Of a stretch of DNA of 57,056 nt, positions 8,284-16,710 are shown piece by piece. The stretch spans positions 1 through 57,056 of the forward strand of contig MEOQ01000044.1 of assembly GCA_001769275.1 (NCBI GenBank), in the 5' to 3' direction. Every line of letters begins with the position of its first letter. The stretch's first letter is position 1. The translations under genes were made by a program, and so were the position numbers. Origin of the DNA: Bacteroidetes bacterium GWF2_43_63. Lineage in GTDB: Bacteria; Bacteroidota; Bacteroidia; Bacteroidales; DTU049. Under the pieces are notes generated by a model that was not told the DNA's origin, did not search any database, and was given only the letters and a program-made list of their open reading frames with translations.

Positions 8284-11200
8284 CCTTTCTGAATTTCGTT
8301 TTAAAGAAACTCATTGGTGTATAGTTTCGGTCTTTGTCTTGCTTACCTTTAACAAGCATATGCAAATACCATTCATCATTGGTGTATGAGCCAAACGGTT
8401 TTGGAGTCATTGTCAATAACTGATATCCAAATTGTTTAGCTATGTCAGGGAAAATATTAAAATTAGTGTCGTCAATATTTGAAAGTTCTTCAATGATGAT
8501 GAATTTTACTCCTTGATTTATTTCTTGATACTTTTGAACTATTGACAACCTTCCAATGCAAAGAAGTGCTAAAGCTGTGTATGCTTGTCCGCCACTTCCA
8601 GTATTCTTTTTCCCTTTTTCATCTTCCATTCTAACCTTTAATGAAAAATAAAATTTTGGATTAAGAAGTTGAGATGTGTCAGCATTCACCGAACCATAAA
8701 ACTTCTTCGCAATATTTCGTATCAGATTTTCAGGAGTATTTTCATTAGAAGGAAAATCTTCTGGAAGGGTAAACAAGTCAGCACCTTCTTTATGAACTCT
8801 GCCTCTTGCTTTCATCTTTTCAATCCAGTCAATATTTATGTCTTTACGTGATTCAAATCCAACTTTAAATTGGAACGCATCACTAACTTTATTTTTCTCA
8901 AAGAAGAAATTCAACCTTCGGACAGTATCCTCATATGTTTTATATTGTTTTTCGACTAGTCCAAAAACATTTGTAAGAATCTTTAATTGTAATTCTCCTA
9001 AAGTAAGGAGTTGTGTGTTAAGTTGATTAAGTTCTTTAGTCAAGCCGCTTAAACCTATTTTCCCACACAATACATTTTCTAATGTTTGATAGCTATAATA
9101 AGAAATGCCATTCCCATCATACAGTTCAGGATTTTTCTTTTCTGGTTTTGATTCATCAAATGTTGCAGCTACGGTCATGTATTCCTGCTGATACATTTTT
9201 TCTGAGCTGTCAAATTCTTCTTTGAATATGTAAACGGTTTCTTCTGTTATATCACCTAATGTTAGAAGTTCATCAAATTGCAAATCGGTTTGTTCTTCAA
9301 GATTTCGTTTTGCAATATTGAAATTAGATTCCGAAGATTCTTTAGCCAATTTCAAGGAATAAGTTTGACTTTTTGCATTATTGAATGCAGAAAGTGAATC
9401 ATCTCGTTTTTTCTTTGTTGATTGTCTAATTTTTTCTGCTTGTCTGATTTCTTTTTCTCTTTCATCCCTCATTTCAACAAGTTGCTCTTTGCTGATTTCC
9501 TTAATATTCAAACCTGTTTTATCAATTGGCTGTTGTAGTTCAGATTTTAACTCATTGATGTCGGTAAGTAAAGGTGTTAGAACTTTAGTGTTTTCTTTTA
9601 ATGAAGATTCAATTCTATCTGTTTTCTTAATGATGTCGGTAATTTTATCGTCTAACTCTTTAGATTCTTCAATAAGTGTTTTCAATTTTGAAAAAGAATC
9701 AAAATTATCTTCAATGAATTGAATATTTTCTTCCGTTAAAAATTTAACTATTTCAAATTCTTCAATTTGTGAACGGTTAATGTAAATGTCAATAAGTTCT
9801 TGATTTAATCCGATTTGTATAAGACCTGCATTTAATTCCCTGTTTTCACGAAGTTCCCTTTCATATACTATAATTTCATTTCTGATAACTTCTCTATCAC
9901 TTTCAATAGCCTTTTCTAATTTGTCTTTATCGTTGAATAGTTGTTTAGGGACTAACTCAAAATACTCTGAAACTTCGCCAAGAACAATCCAAATTCCGTT
10001 TCCGTCCCTTTCGTATGAATTTAGCAATGCTTTGGGATTCAAAGAAAATTTGTTGCCGTTTTTTGCTTCAATCTTCTTTATGTAAATTTCTTTGAACGCC
10101 ATTAAAACGGTTTCCTGTTCAATTGTCAATGCTGATTTCTGCTTAACAGCCCAATGAAAAATTGAATCGGGATTTTTTCCTTCATACAAGGTTAATATCT
10201 CCTTCAAGGTTTCAATTTTTTCCTGTAAGAATAAGTTACGCTGATTGTAGTATTCATATGCAGATTCGCAACCATCAATCCACTTTGAAGTTTCAAATTT
10301 CTTGTAATGACTGCACGTTCTTAATTGGTTTAATTTAGATTTTTGTTGTTTTACTTTTTCCTGATTATCAAAAGCTGACTTAATCAAATCAAGTGTTTTA
10401 AATTGTTCTATTACCGAAGAAAGATTTTCTAAACGTTTGTTGAACTCTTTATTTTTATCAAGTTGTAATTTAAGTTTCTCAATATTTTGTTTTCCTGCTT
10501 CTGGTTGTTCATCTTCGAGCTTGCTTCGTATTTCATTACAAATTTCTTTTTGCTCAATCATTTTAGCATACGATTCTCTGCATTGTGTTTCATAAGTTCC
10601 TTTTGCATTGTTGTATTCGTCAAATGCCTTGTTTTTTATCTTTTCATTTTCTTCAAACGCTTTTGTTCCTTCTAGTTTATTCTTAAATAGCAAATGTGCA
10701 TTTTTTGAAAAATAACTCTCTTTTGCTTTTACATAGGTTTCGTGATTTCCTTTCAGGTGTTCTAAAAGTTCCTGTTTCCTTTCCCAAATTTTAATTTCTT
10801 GGTCGGCACGATGAAAATTTCGGATATGCTGATTTAAAATTTCCTTCTGATTGTCAAAAGTTGTTTTTATGTCTTCATCATCTTCAAATAGGAAATTTTG
10901 CAAACTTCTTGAGTCTGTAATTTTTAGTGTCTTCGCTTTTGCAAATGACTGTAATACCTTTGCAAATGATTTTAAGTTTGCTTCTTTCGTTAAGTCAAAA
11001 GGTAAAATATGATTTTTGAATAGCAACTCAAAATATTCATTCACTTGCTCTCTTTGAAAGAAATCTTTTAAATAAATGTCGTGCTTCTTTTTAAGGTTTC
11101 TTTTAAGTTCAGTTAAATCATAAATGTGTAAGTTTTCCGCAATGAAATCTTCTGAATTTAGAGGTTGTTCAAAAGGCTTAAGAGCTACTTTTTTGTTCTC

Positions 11201-11572
11201 AAAATCATCTCCTTTCTGAACAATGAAAGGTCTTACGGGAACTCGTGATGTTCTCGGAATTAAAATACCTATTGTTATAAATTTCCCTTTTGATTTTTCA
11301 ATATTTAAAAAACAATATGCGTGGCTTATCCAATCTCTTTCCAACGGAATTGTTTCAATTTTTCTATCGTCTTTGTCTAAGCCCTCTGTTCCAGGCTTCC
11401 ATTCATCCCTAAGGGGAATAAATATTAATTGCAACAAATCAGCAATAAGCGATTTGCCTAAGCCGTTGTTGCCCGTAAAATCAGTTCTGACATCATGCAA
11501 CAAATAGTCAGCATTTTCATGCTGACGAACGCCTACGGTTGATATGGAATATATCTTAGGATAACTGCTCAT
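8225..11572 (-). CDS. SMC/MukB-like ATPase, JetC-like
   Basis: An 1115-aa ABC-type ATPase. Walker A (GNNGLGKS, residues 34-41) lies close to the N-terminus. The ABC signature GSGGQ starts at residue 992, and a Walker B-like strand (FIIIEELSNID) spans 1024-1034. Between them are long charged heptad-like stretches (about 250-480 and 570-830) consistent with coiled-coil arms joined by a hinge. The length matches JetC better than MukB (about 1500 aa). In known Wadjet systems this subunit forms a DNA-extruding motor with JetA and JetB that targets small circular DNA. Walker B has Glu-Glu (1028-1029) rather than the usual Asp-Glu. Its start overlaps the JetB-like gene by 17 bases. Confidence 0.8.
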   Translation of the reverse strand: MSSYPKIYSISTVGVRQHENADYLLHDVRTDFTGNNGLGKSLIADLLQLIFIPLRDEWKPGTEGLDKDDRKIETIPLERDWISHAYCFLNIEKSKGKFITIGILIPRTSRVPVRPFIVQKGDDFENKKVALKPFEQPLNSEDFIAENLHIYDLTELKRNLKKKHDIYLKDFFQREQVNEYFELLFKNHILPFDLTKEANLKSFAKVLQSFAKAKTLKITDSRSLQNFLFEDDEDIKTTFDNQKEILNQHIRNFHRADQEIKIWERKQELLEHLKGNHETYVKAKESYFSKNAHLLFKNKLEGTKAFEENEKIKNKAFDEYNNAKGTYETQCRESYAKMIEQKEICNEIRSKLEDEQPEAGKQNIEKLKLQLDKNKEFNKRLENLSSVIEQFKTLDLIKSAFDNQEKVKQQKSKLNQLRTCSHYKKFETSKWIDGCESAYEYYNQRNLFLQEKIETLKEILTLYEGKNPDSIFHWAVKQKSALTIEQETVLMAFKEIYIKKIEAKNGNKFSLNPKALLNSYERDGNGIWIVLGEVSEYFELVPKQLFNDKDKLEKAIESDREVIRNEIIVYERELRENRELNAGLIQIGLNQELIDIYINRSQIEEFEIVKFLTEENIQFIEDNFDSFSKLKTLIEESKELDDKITDIIKKTDRIESSLKENTKVLTPLLTDINELKSELQQPIDKTGLNIKEISKEQLVEMRDEREKEIRQAEKIRQSTKKKRDDSLSAFNNAKSQTYSLKLAKESSESNFNIAKRNLEEQTDLQFDELLTLGDITEETVYIFKEEFDSSEKMYQQEYMTVAATFDESKPEKKNPELYDGNGISYYSYQTLENVLCGKIGLSGLTKELNQLNTQLLTLGELQLKILTNVFGLVEKQYKTYEDTVRRLNFFFEKNKVSDAFQFKVGFESRKDINIDWIEKMKARGRVHKEGADLFTLPEDFPSNENTPENLIRNIAKKFYGSVNADTSQLLNPKFYFSLKVRMEDEKGKKNTGSGGQAYTALALLCIGRLSIVQKYQEINQGVKFIIIEELSNIDDTNFNIFPDIAKQFGYQLLTMTPKPFGSYTNDEWYLHMLVKGKQDKDRNYTPMSFFKTKFRKVELDKHIQEQNEVESIKTT

Positions 11573-12221
11573 TGTTCAAATACTCTTCAATAGATTCTAA
11601 ATTGTCAATTACATCTCCATATAATTTGCTTATTCGTTCAATACTTGGCAAAACTTCAAATTGGATTTCTTCTTGATTTTTGAAAACAATCCATCCCAAT
11701 TTTTCAAAGTCGGAAAGGATTCTTCTGACTTTATCTTTTACCTCTTGTTCTTCTCTTGGCGTGTAATTTTGTTTCACTTTGCTAAAAAGAATATTTTGCC
11801 AAAGTTCTTTATGTTCTCCTTCTTTAAAAATTTGTTCAAGTTCTTGCCAAGTAAATTCTTTCTGTTCAAAAAATCTCTCTTTGTAAAGGTTCAAAAAAAG
11901 AATAGCAAAAATCACTTTATCATCTTCTAATTCTTTGCTTCGGTTTTCTTTCCCAAATTTTCCTTTTCCGTCATCTGGGAAATCTAAATAATAGAATTTA
12001 CCGTTATCACTTTTATCACTTACTAAGTTCATTCCGAAGAATTGTTTGTAATAATCTTCAAGTCCTTTATCGTAAAATTCGTCTATGAAAGAAAATAAAC
12101 GAATGTCCGTTCCAAAATCTTGAATATGTCTCCCTTGCTTTAATGCAATGTCTGCATCTGCAAAGTATTTTGTTGCTTGTTCCGAATTTAAGAACGGATA
12201 GTTTGCATTTGCATTCTCCAT
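11556..12221 (-). CDS. MukE/JetB-like winged-helix subunit
   Basis: A 221-aa acidic protein in the jetB position between the kleisin-like and SMC genes, overlapping them by 34 and 17 bases. It contains a FYYLDFP strand-turn segment around residues 76-82 and two helical regions (LEDDKVIFAILFLNLYKERFF and EQEVKDKVRRILSDFEKLGWIVF) that resemble the tandem winged-helix arrangement of MukE or the DUF4194 family. The family assignment relies on these segments plus gene order and size. In MukBEF and Wadjet this subunit dimerises and binds the kleisin and DNA. The function here is inferred from that parallel. Confidence 0.6.
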   Translation of the reverse strand: MENANANYPFLNSEQATKYFADADIALKQGRHIQDFGTDIRLFSFIDEFYDKGLEDYYKQFFGMNLVSDKSDNGKFYYLDFPDDGKGKFGKENRSKELEDDKVIFAILFLNLYKERFFEQKEFTWQELEQIFKEGEHKELWQNILFSKVKQNYTPREEQEVKDKVRRILSDFEKLGWIVFKNQEEIQFEVLPSIERISKLYGDVIDNLESIEEYLNNEQLS

Positions 12222-13513
12222 AATGTTATGTCGTTTTTATTTTTTGTTACTTCTTCTTTTTGGATAGATATTGCTTTTTGGTCTGATTGATTATGTTCTT
12301 CAATTAAACCGAAGCATACCTGAATAGGCACTTCAAGATTATTTTCTTGTTCAACGATTTTGTCAAACCATTCGTCAAATTCAATTTTAAATCCCGATTC
12401 TATTTCAGTATTCATTTTATCTAACCATTTTGCAGTTGCTTCCTGAATTTCAAGCAATGCAAGACCTTTTCTTCTTTCAGATTGTTCGTGATGTTTGTCG
12501 TATTCTTGTTGTTGTGGTTCAGCTTTAGCATAAAACTGAAAATCAACTTTAGGTATTGCGATAAATTTTACAGGAATAAACGGCAAATATTTTCTTTGGA
12601 AAACATCAGGAAGCTCTATTTCTCCTTTTTCGTTTCTACTGTATTTAAGCATGAGCAAAAGCAATTTTTCAATTTTGATTTTAAAAAGTTGCTTATGTTT
12701 CAACGTGTCAAGTAAATTTCTTAGCCGTTTTGAAGCAAGTTGGATTTTATCGTTAATGACCATAATCCTTCTGTCAATACTGCCAAAAAAATATTCAACT
12801 TCATTTTGCATTCTTGAAAATTCATCAAATGTTTCTTCATCTGTTGCAAAATGTTCTTTTACTGACTTTATTTTACTTAAAGTGTCATTCTTATAGTCAA
12901 TGGTGTTTATTATGCCCGTTGTTTGCTTTTCAAGCAAGGTGAAAATTTCCATATAAGAGTTAATTTGCTCTTTTGGATTCTCAGTTTCGGTTTTCAAAAG
13001 TGTGCTTAGTTCGTTTATTCTATCCGCTACTTCATTGTTTAATTTTTCTGTATGTGAGTATATTTCTTTCCTTGCAGGTTGAAAATTAATTCTGAACCAG
13101 TAGCTAAATTTTTCAATGCTAGACAAATCATCATCAACTATTGGTAGTGTTCGTTTGAATACATGAAACAACTCTAACTTTTTTATTTCAGGTTGGACTT
13201 CTTGAATTAGAAGTTTACAAAACTCCTTTGCAAAAACCGTTAAATGAATTTGATATTTGTTTCCAACTCTTTCGGTAATGTAAAAATGATTACTTAGTTT
13301 TTTGGATAGGTTTTCTTTATTCTTTTCTGTTGTAATGTTTAGAAATTCCACAACATCGTCTATGGTATCATCGAGGTCTTTTTGTTCGAAATCTTCATTA
13401 ATGTAGCCCTTTTCTATTTTTTGGTGTAGCCAAACGATAAGCAATAAAGATTCCTTTTGCGGAATCAAGTCTGCATAACTTTTATTAAGTGATATGATTA
13501 AATCTTTATCCAT
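12188..13513 (-). CDS. MukF/JetA-like kleisin subunit
   Basis: A 441-aa protein, first gene of the operon, starting at an ATG just after a non-coding spacer. Residues 1-110 (including LLLIVWLHQKIEKGYI and NKENLSKKLSNHFYITERVGNKYQI) read as an N-terminal winged helix. Residues about 150-290 are long helices (NEVADRINELSTLLKTE, FDEFSRMQNEVEYFFGSIDRR) like the MukF middle domain. The C-terminus would carry the second SMC-contacting region. Together with the MukE-like and SMC genes this forms a complete condensin-like set. Assignment to JetA rather than MukF follows from the adjacent Toprim gene. No TAnnTTTG promoter was found directly upstream. Confidence 0.6.
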   Translation of the reverse strand: MDKDLIISLNKSYADLIPQKESLLLIVWLHQKIEKGYINEDFEQKDLDDTIDDVVEFLNITTEKNKENLSKKLSNHFYITERVGNKYQIHLTVFAKEFCKLLIQEVQPEIKKLELFHVFKRTLPIVDDDLSSIEKFSYWFRINFQPARKEIYSHTEKLNNEVADRINELSTLLKTETENPKEQINSYMEIFTLLEKQTTGIINTIDYKNDTLSKIKSVKEHFATDEETFDEFSRMQNEVEYFFGSIDRRIMVINDKIQLASKRLRNLLDTLKHKQLFKIKIEKLLLLMLKYSRNEKGEIELPDVFQRKYLPFIPVKFIAIPKVDFQFYAKAEPQQQEYDKHHEQSERRKGLALLEIQEATAKWLDKMNTEIESGFKIEFDEWFDKIVEQENNLEVPIQVCFGLIEEHNQSDQKAISIQKEEVTKNKNDITLWRMQMQTIRS

Positions 13514-14320
13514 GTTCAGTTCACTAATATAAGTTTATTGCGGAATAGAGCAGTGTGGAAAAATGGCTCTTTTGCTTTTGGCGAAGGATCGGCTTGTGTG
13601 GTCGGGACAAAAGCAAATGTGCCATTTGTGCAGTGGCAATAGAAATTCAATTTTATTTGTGCGGTGGGGAAAAAAATTAAATACAGAAGGGTTGGCAATG
13701 AGTGTCGGTTTACTCGTTGTCCGATATTATGATTGTTTCTATGTCTGCGTTCACCTGTCAAAATGGTTTACTTTTTTTGTTTACGTTCGTCTTTGTCTGC
13801 TGTGTCGTGTGGTCCTACGCTTGCTGGCAACTCCCTTATAACCCAACCTCTATCCCTGAAAAAGTAAGGTTATTCACCCAAAAATGGCTGGATAACCTTT
13901 CCTATCCCCAAAAAAGATGGGGCTGTTGTCTCCCTCAAAGATATCCAAGCCATATCCCCCCTCCTACAAATCTTTCCACTCCAAATATACAGAATTTTGT
14001 TAAAAGATGAATTTATATCGAAAATATTTTGAAATTTATTAGATGAGTTTGATGAAAAGTTGATTAAATGAAGGATTTAGCTGGCTTTGCATTTTGCAAC
14101 ACTCATTCAATCGGAACTGCAGAATTGAATATTGTTGATTTATGCTTATTGTGCAGGCTTGAAAAGAATGTAGAAAACCACATATGTTGCAAAGAAGCAT
14201 TCGGTATGGAAAAAAATGAAAAGATCGGTTCAGATTGTAGACACAGATTGGATAAATGTTTAATCAGTTGTATTAATAAGAACTGGCTTTCGCGGGTATC
14301 CGCTTTGAAGGGCGTTGAAC
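13514..14320. other. Non-coding spacer upstream of the Wadjet-like operon
   Basis: About 800 bases with no convincing gene. 13560-13800 is G/T-rich on the plus strand and resembles the spacer at the other end of the operon (3380-3540), sharing phrases such as cggcttgtgtg and gtgcggtgggg. 13840-14000 is C/A-rich and could hold a decayed coding fragment, but I cannot name it. A 126-codon frame at 14068-14448 runs antisense into the methyltransferase gene and looks like chance. Confidence 0.45.
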
Positions 14321-14911
14321 TCAACAGCTACTGGTCTGGTCAGGGGGGTGCGATTTTACTTTCATTATTGCAGTCCTGCTTAAAAATATTCCCGGCCGCC
14401 TGCAGCATTCAAAGCCAATATTTTCCAACTTTTGAATTATCGTTTTGAAAGTGGATTTTGAGACATGGAATTTTTGTTCTGAAATAAAGATTAAGGTTCC
14501 TGGCTTAATTATGTTGTGAAGATCATCAATAATACTATCGATGTGTTTCATTTCGTGAAAAGCATAAAACGCAAAAATAAAATCGAATTTCTCTGTCAAA
14601 TTGAGCGTGTTTTCCGAATTGTGATGAACTCGAATCCGTTCCCTGAATTCGCTGCTATGCAATTTACGTTTTAAAATATCAAGCATTCCCTTTTGCACAT
14701 CACAGGCTACAACCATACCTTTGTTTCCAACCAGTTTTGCAATCTCCAAAGTAAAGTACCCAGTGCCGCAACCTAAGTCAAGGACCGTCATTCCCGGGCA
14801 AATATAATTTCTCAATATTTTTTCCGGATTTTGCAGCAATAACCGGAATCGGCTTTCCAAGGCACTGGTCTTTTCTAAAGAGTGTAAATGTGTTTTGGGG
14901 AAAGTATACAT
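14321..14911 (-). CDS. Class I SAM-dependent methyltransferase
   Basis: A 196-aa protein with the Rossmann motif I VLDLGCGTGYF (residues 43-53), the acidic residue ending strand two (VVACDVQKGM), and a post-motif FIFAFYAFHEM segment like that of the UbiE/Methyltransf_11/25 group. The substrate cannot be read from the sequence. Its start is 17 bases after the stop of the membrane-protein gene on the same strand, so the two are probably one operon, divergent from the TetR-controlled lipid operon. A lipid, quinone or small-molecule substrate is a guess from context. Confidence 0.75.
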   Translation of the reverse strand: MYTFPKTHLHSLEKTSALESRFRLLLQNPEKILRNYICPGMTVLDLGCGTGYFTLEIAKLVGNKGMVVACDVQKGMLDILKRKLHSSEFRERIRVHHNSENTLNLTEKFDFIFAFYAFHEMKHIDSIIDDLHNIIKPGTLIFISEQKFHVSKSTFKTIIQKLENIGFECCRRPGIFLSRTAIMKVKSHPPDQTSSC

Positions 14912-14928
14912 TTTTCAGATTTGTTGCA

Positions 14929-15633
14929 CTACTTTTCCATGGCATTTTCCACTACAGGTTTGTCATATTTTTTAAACCAAATACAAACAAGAATCATAGA
15001 ACCGATAAGAAGAAATGCATTTGCAATGGCAACAATCAATGTAATAATCAATGGTAACGGGAAAAGCGGATCTGTAAAAACAATAATTCCGGTGAGCCCG
15101 GCAAAAAGGAATGACCATCTTATTCTTTTTGAAAGTTTGTCGCCTGAAAAAAACTTAGATGTAAAAATCAATGACAAACTCATAAATAAATAGCCAACTC
15201 CCTCCATTGCACCGGGAATGGAATGAGGATACGGTGAGGCAAAGAGCAGCAATGAAAGGCCCTCCGTTGTTTGATGAGTAAGGTTATATTCGACCACAAC
15301 CATTTGAATGTAATAACATGTGCTAAGAATAACTGTATACGCAATAGCAAATATTACAGCAAGCATTTCCCAGGCTTTATTTTCACGTGAAGCAAGGGTA
15401 TAGATACAAACAATGGTTATTAAAAAACAAATGGTAAGCAAAAAGCAAGGAACTACCCATGCTAAAAAAGGTGCAGGATTAAAAGTTTCTGCATACGCCT
15501 GCATACCGGGCCATGGTGCATGCAACGTTGTCTGATAAAGTCCAAATGCTATAGAAAACCATATTAAAGAAACAACGGTTAAAACAGCTGACCAGAATCC
15601 TAGTTTATGAGTCGTTTTGTCATGTGATGTCAT
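14929..15633 (-). CDS. Polytopic integral membrane protein of unknown function
   Basis: A 234-aa protein with about six or seven hydrophobic segments, for example residues 14-32, 54-78, 88-110, 139-158, 172-188 and 192-218. The N-terminus is short and cytosolic-looking (MTSHDKTTHK) and the C-terminal tail is charged (WFKKYDKPVVENAMEK). No transporter signature or catalytic motif is visible. It is followed by the methyltransferase gene with 17 bases between. The TetR gene is divergent 400 bases away, so it might belong to the same regulon. Confidence 0.65.
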   Translation of the reverse strand: MTSHDKTTHKLGFWSAVLTVVSLIWFSIAFGLYQTTLHAPWPGMQAYAETFNPAPFLAWVVPCFLLTICFLITIVCIYTLASRENKAWEMLAVIFAIAYTVILSTCYYIQMVVVEYNLTHQTTEGLSLLLFASPYPHSIPGAMEGVGYLFMSLSLIFTSKFFSGDKLSKRIRWSFLFAGLTGIIVFTDPLFPLPLIITLIVAIANAFLLIGSMILVCIWFKKYDKPVVENAMEK

Positions 15634-16013
15634 GTGCTGGGTATTTGTTAAAATTGTTAGTTTTTGAAATCAACGCATATCTATATCAAGCCTAAAGTCT
15701 ATGAATTTTCCTTATAGTTGCAACAAAAATACGAAAAAATGATTGAAAGCTTTTTTGAACGCGTTATGGTTGCATTATCACTAAATAAACCCGGAATACT
15801 AATTTTGGTTTTCTCAAAAACACCTGATGCAATAACCATAATAGAAGGACAATTCAAGTTGCTTTCTTTTAGCTGGCTTTTAGCCGTAGCTTTTTTCGTA
15901 GTTTTGTCAGTGACTGTTTTGGGATTGAGAAAAACAGGCTCGGGTCTTTGCAATTGAGTATTAATAGATTCTGCTGGTTTTATGGGGTTTAAATCTGTAT
16001 AAAATAAAAGCAC
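15634..16013. other. Intergenic region between divergent genes
   Basis: About 380 bases separating the membrane-protein gene from the TetR gene. Overlapping short frames occur on both strands (15718-15957 plus, 15699-16082 minus); neither has recognisable domains, and each overlaps the other. I find no copy of the inverted repeat located at 16650-16674 here. No clear terminator or RNA gene. Confidence 0.4.
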
Positions 16014-16021
16014 TAATTTTG
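16014..16021 (+). promoter_or_regulatory. Promoter -7 element of the TetR gene
   Basis: TAATTTTG matches the Bacteroidota TAnnTTTG consensus. It lies 18 bases before the ATG at 16040, supporting that start over a TTG at 16019. A -33 TTTG is not obvious. Confidence 0.45.
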
Positions 16022-16039
16022 CAGTCTGATAAATATAAT

Positions 16040-16621
16040 ATGAATAACAAAGATGTAAGGAATTCAATAATTGAGTCTGCAACTACTTTTTTCTCGAAGT
16101 TTGGTTTTCAAAAAACCACTATGGATGAAATCGCCAAAAACCTTCATAAGGCAAAAGGGGTCTTGTACTATTATTTTAAAAGCAAGGAAGAGCTTTATAG
16201 CGAAGTACTACGAAAAGAGCTTAATGAAGTAAGAATGGAGTTAGCAAAAATTATTGATTCTGATTTATGTTCATTAAAAAAAATGGAGTCATATTTTCTG
16301 GTGAGGTTCAAACTTTTAAACAGAGCGACTCATTACCATGAGACTTTGAGAGCAGATTTTTTTGAAAGATACCATTTTGTACAGCCCGTCAGGGATGATT
16401 TTGAATCATTTGACAGGGAATGTATTACAGTCGTGCTTAGGCAAGGTATTATGGAAAATGATATTTCAATCAATAATGTACCGGCAGCTGTTGATTTATT
16501 TATTATGGTTATGAAAGGGTTGGAGGTTCCCTTGTTTCTGCAAAAAAAATATGATGAATATGAAAATACAATAATTGAGTTATCTACAGTGATAATCAAC
16601 GGATTACAGAATTCTAAGTAA
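16040..16621 (+). CDS. TetR/AcrR-family transcriptional regulator
   Basis: A 193-aa protein with the TetR N-terminal HTH: SIIESATTFFSKFGFQKTTMDEIAKNLHKAKGVLYYYFKSKEELY at about residues 9-53. It is followed by an all-helical ligand/dimerisation domain of usual length. The YYYF-KSKEELY ending is diagnostic of the family. It directly precedes the radical SAM/lipid operon, and a perfect inverted repeat (16650-16674) between the two genes is the likely operator. The ligand is unknown; related regulators often sense acyl-CoAs or hydrophobic compounds. It is probably a repressor of the downstream operon. Confidence 0.85.
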   Translation: MNNKDVRNSIIESATTFFSKFGFQKTTMDEIAKNLHKAKGVLYYYFKSKEELYSEVLRKELNEVRMELAKIIDSDLCSLKKMESYFLVRFKLLNRATHYHETLRADFFERYHFVQPVRDDFESFDRECITVVLRQGIMENDISINNVPAAVDLFIMVMKGLEVPLFLQKKYDEYENTIIELSTVIINGLQNSK

Positions 16622-16649
16622 TTTCACGTTGTTATTTTTTTCCTATTTA

Positions 16650-16674
16650 TTGACCAATAAACAATATTGGTCAA
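16650..16674. promoter_or_regulatory. Perfect inverted repeat, probable TetR operator
   Basis: Left arm TTGACCAATA (16650-16659), spacer AACAA, right arm TATTGGTCAA (16665-16674): ten base pairs of perfect dyad symmetry. It lies 29 bases after the TetR stop and ends 10 bases before the -7 element of the radical SAM operon. A bound dimer would cover the -33 region. The arm length and position fit a TetR-family operator. Confidence 0.7.
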
Positions 16675-16684
16675 ATTGTATTGT

Positions 16685-16692
16685 TATTTTTG
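16685..16692 (+). promoter_or_regulatory. Promoter -7 element of the radical SAM/lipid operon
   Basis: TATTTTTG fits TAnnTTTG and lies 18 bases before the ATG at 16711. This placement argues against the longer TTG start at 16681, which would put the promoter inside the gene. Confidence 0.5.
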
Positions 16693-16710
16693 CACCAAAA
16701 TGAATATGTC

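Noticed and set aside
13516-14010. Several frames of 80-100 codons upstream of the kleisin gene
   Set aside because: Skewed composition and mutually overlapping; no motif. The C/A-rich part could be a decayed gene but cannot be named.
14068-14448. 126-codon plus-strand frame
   Set aside because: It overlaps the C-terminal coding region of the methyltransferase on the other strand, is cysteine-rich without pattern, and resembles no family.
15699-16082. Opposed short frames between the membrane-protein and TetR genes
   Set aside because: They overlap each other and the TetR promoter, and neither has domain-like sequence.
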